DNA of 63,349 bases from Desulfobacteraceae bacterium (GTDB taxonomy: Bacteria > Desulfobacterota > Desulfobacteria > Desulfobacterales > Desulfosarcinaceae): the NCBI GenBank assembly GCA_024230435.1, contig JAAERL010000266.1, positions 1 through 63,349 on the forward strand, in the 5' to 3' direction. Position 1 is the stretch's first letter; each line of letters starts with the position of its first letter. Shown here piece by piece: positions 61,420 to 63,349 of this stretch. Made by a program: the position numbers and the translations under genes. The notes below the pieces were generated by a model. That model was not told the DNA's origin, did no database searches, and saw only the letters and a list, made by a program, of their open reading frames with translations.

Positions 61420-63185
61420 TGTTCACAGATTTGCGCTCTTTTTTGGAAGAGTTGGAAAAACGTAAGCAGTTAGTACGTATAAAAGCAGAAGTTGATCCCG
61501 ACCAGGAAATAGCGGTGATTCAGCAACGTGTTATATCAGCCGGCGGACCTGCGCTGCTTTTTGAGCGTGTCAAAGGCTCGGCCTATGGTGTCGCGGCAAA
61601 CCTGTTCGGCGCCCGCGAGCGGGTGGCCATGGTTTGCGGCCATACACCGTCTGAGTTGGGGGAACGTGTCGCGCGGGTAGCCCATAATGTAATGCCGCCG
61701 TCATTAAAACGGTTATGGAAGCTGCGAAAAGACCTTTTTGGCTTGTTTCCGGCGCGGATGCGTACTGTGAAAAAAGGGCCGGTTCTGGAAACTCAGGACC
61801 AGCCGCCGGATTTGACCAGGCTGCCGGTAATAACCTGCTGGCCGGAGGACGGCGGACCCTTTTTTACCCTGCCGCTGGTGCACACCGTTGATCCGGTGAC
61901 AGGACAGGGCAATTTGGGAATGTACCGGCTGCAACGCTTTGATCAAGCATCTACCGGGATGCATTGGCAAATTGAAAGGGGCGGCGGCTTTCATTTCCAT
62001 AAAGCGGTTCAACTGGGCCGCCCGCTCAAGGTGAGTGTTTTTCTGGGAGGTCCGCCTTCATTGATCATCGCCGCCATTGCCCCCTTGCCTGAAGGATTGG
62101 ATGAACGGTTGCTTGCGGCCTATATGATGGGCCGCCCGCTTAATGTCATTGAACGGCGGCAGAGCGGTCACCGTATTCCGGCATCATCTGAATTTGTCCT
62201 GGAAGGCGAGGTCAGTGCGGGCGATACACGGTTAGAAGGCCCGTTTGGAGATCATTTCGGGCATTATTCCGAAGCCGCCGATTATCCGGTTTTCCGCGTG
62301 CGCCGAGTTTTGGCCCGCCGCAACGCCATTTTTCCGGTTACCGTTGTGGGCAAACCGGTCCAAGAGGATTATTATATTGGTGAGGCGCTTCAGGAAATTA
62401 CACTGCCTTTGCTCAAATTAATTAAACCGTCCATTTGCGATCTATGGGCCTATCCCGAGACGGGTTTTCACCCGTTGGCTGTTATGGCTGTGCGGCAACG
62501 CTACGAGCATGAAGATCTTAAGATGACGTTGGCAGCCCTGGGCGAAGGGCATCTGTGCATGACAAAGGTCATGATAACGGTAGACGAGAACACTGCCATA
62601 CGAGATATTGAAGCGGTCAGCAAGGCTGTCTGGAGATATCTCAAACCTGAAAATCTGCATATTTTAGCACCAACCGCCCAAGATACCCTGGATTTTACCG
62701 GTCCGGCCATGAACACCGGCAGCCGGTTGATTTTATTAGCCACAAAAAAGGGACAACCGGTGCGCTCCGAACCCGGCCCTGTGGCGCCTCATGCCTCGGA
62801 ATTGCCTGAGATAGTTGTTAATGCGGCTGCTTGCGGTCCGGCTTTTTTGATGCTTCAGGTATCCGATAAACTAAATGATTTAGGCAAGATTATTCATGCC
62901 CTTCAAAAGCATCCCAGAATCAAGAATTTTCTTTTTGTTGTTCTGGTAAGTCAAGATGTGCCCCTGGATGATCCGGTGATGCGCTTGTGGGGCTGGTTCA
63001 CCCGGTTTGATCCTGATAAGGATATTTATCCGGCCGGAAAAAGAATTCAAGGAAACCGGCTTGTTTTTGATTTTCCGCTGGTTATTGACGCCCGATGGAA
63101 AAAAGGATATCCCGATCCGCTGGAATTTGATCCTGAAGTAGCTTACAGGGTGGATAAGAATTGGGCTTCATATGGTTTGCCCTAA
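61419..63185 (+). CDS. UbiD-family prenyl-FMN-dependent decarboxylase
   Basis: 588 aa, longer than E. coli UbiD (about 497), as in the menaquinone-linked subgroup. The catalytic region has GPFGDHFGHYSEAADYPVF with the conserved Glu, the metal/phosphate-binding NLGMYRLQRFD and HWQIERGGGFHFHKA, and VVGKPVQEDYYIGEAL. With the ubiX and ubiA homologues upstream, it likely removes the carboxyl group from a prenylated or naphthoate menaquinone precursor in the futalosine pathway (family-based inference). Confidence 0.92.
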   Translation: MFTDLRSFLEELEKRKQLVRIKAEVDPDQEIAVIQQRVISAGGPALLFERVKGSAYGVAANLFGARERVAMVCGHTPSELGERVARVAHNVMPPSLKRLWKLRKDLFGLFPARMRTVKKGPVLETQDQPPDLTRLPVITCWPEDGGPFFTLPLVHTVDPVTGQGNLGMYRLQRFDQASTGMHWQIERGGGFHFHKAVQLGRPLKVSVFLGGPPSLIIAAIAPLPEGLDERLLAAYMMGRPLNVIERRQSGHRIPASSEFVLEGEVSAGDTRLEGPFGDHFGHYSEAADYPVFRVRRVLARRNAIFPVTVVGKPVQEDYYIGEALQEITLPLLKLIKPSICDLWAYPETGFHPLAVMAVRQRYEHEDLKMTLAALGEGHLCMTKVMITVDENTAIRDIEAVSKAVWRYLKPENLHILAPTAQDTLDFTGPAMNTGSRLILLATKKGQPVRSEPGPVAPHASELPEIVVNAAACGPAFLMLQVSDKLNDLGKIIHALQKHPRIKNFLFVVLVSQDVPLDDPVMRLWGWFTRFDPDKDIYPAGKRIQGNRLVFDFPLVIDARWKKGYPDPLEFDPEVAYRVDKNWASYGLP

Positions 63186-63191
63186 AACAAG

Positions 63192-63349
63192 TTAGGCGAT
63201 TGGCGGAGAAGAATATACCAGATTGAGCAGGATTTTTTTTCGTATTCAAGGCGTGCCAAAGTTTGCATACTTTACGTATTCGGGCTTTGGCATAACGCAG
63301 AAGACGGGAAAAAAGACATACAAGATGGTATATTCTTTAACTGCAAATC
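63192..63349 (+). repeat. Palindromic element family 1, copy 5 (cut by window end)
   Basis: 158 bp seen from TTAGGCGATT to the window edge, ending in GGTATATTCTTTAACTGCAA just before the expected terminal GCCTAA. It is missing the 13-bp stretch around TGCTGATCAG found in copies 1 and 2, so it is a shorter variant of the centre. Confidence 0.9.

Noticed and set aside
14921-63349. Palindromic copies as a CRISPR array or tandem array
   Set aside because: The copies are far apart, in both orientations and without spacers; no cas genes are present.

Overview
The window looks like chromosomal DNA of a moderately AT-rich Desulfobacterota bacterium, probably Desulfobacterales-like; genus not determinable by eye. 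Supporting signs are an EF-G with the AHIDSGKT G1 motif of the spirochaete/delta/mitochondrial (spdEFG1) type, a UbiA-UbiX-UbiD set of the kind used for futalosine-type menaquinone synthesis, a Mut7-C protein, a zinc-ribbon flavodoxin-like protein and a NIL-domain ferredoxin. Most of the window is housekeeping in short, tightly packed operons separated by repeat-bearing gaps.

Layout. 1-926: right end of a probable integrated element (AlpA-like excisionase fragment, direct repeats) abutting a minus-strand tRNA-Arg(TCT) with its own terminator. 1005-9356: rpoH, a TPR lipoprotein plus LolB-like lipoprotein, a degenerate Mut7-C protein, Mrp ATPase, RimK-like ATP-grasp, dNTPase and a UPF0280 protein. 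9634-18808: LapA-like protein, mutS, AMIN-amidase, crotonase, and a GAF-PilB/GspE ATPase. 18891-22700 (minus): maf, yggS, queH and an M48-TPR membrane protease. 22855-27082: PLP decarboxylase, then an SGNH-hydrolase lipoprotein next to a lipase-foldase (Lif)-like protein. 27247-33392 (mainly minus): flavoprotein, methyltransferase, IS200 remnant, HIT, CDF transporter, beta-hydroxyacid dehydrogenase, MltD-like transglycosylase. 33999-37236: DUF177, MCE lipoprotein, TSUP, asparaginase. 37972-45018: MCP, CheW, HAMP membrane protein, then an unrecognised membrane protein overlapping a VWA-like lipoprotein. 45337-48161 (minus): mtaB, mnmA, NIL-ferredoxin. 48262-52245: acyltransferase/alpha-beta-hydrolase fusion, Ste24 protease, DUF523. 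52516-55447 (minus): P-loop ATPase and fusA, with a compact promoter-terminator unit upstream. 56466-63185: VKOR-thioredoxin, Smr, NUDIX, PhaJ-like hydratase, and ubiA-ubiX-ubiD.

The most striking non-gene structure is a dispersed family of about 175-bp imperfect palindromes (five copies in both orientations, the last cut by the window edge, plus a 27-bp collapsed copy and solo ends). Their terminal sequence TTAGGCGATT (or TAAGGCGATT) supplies the stop codon of three neighbouring genes. A second repeat family of about 140-195 bp also recurs. The other candidates for undescribed biology are the SGNH hydrolase/foldase pair, the membrane protein/VWA lipoprotein pair, the acyltransferase-hydrolase fusion, and the small RNA or attenuator upstream of fusA. 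All calls come from reading the sequence and recalling families; no database search was run.
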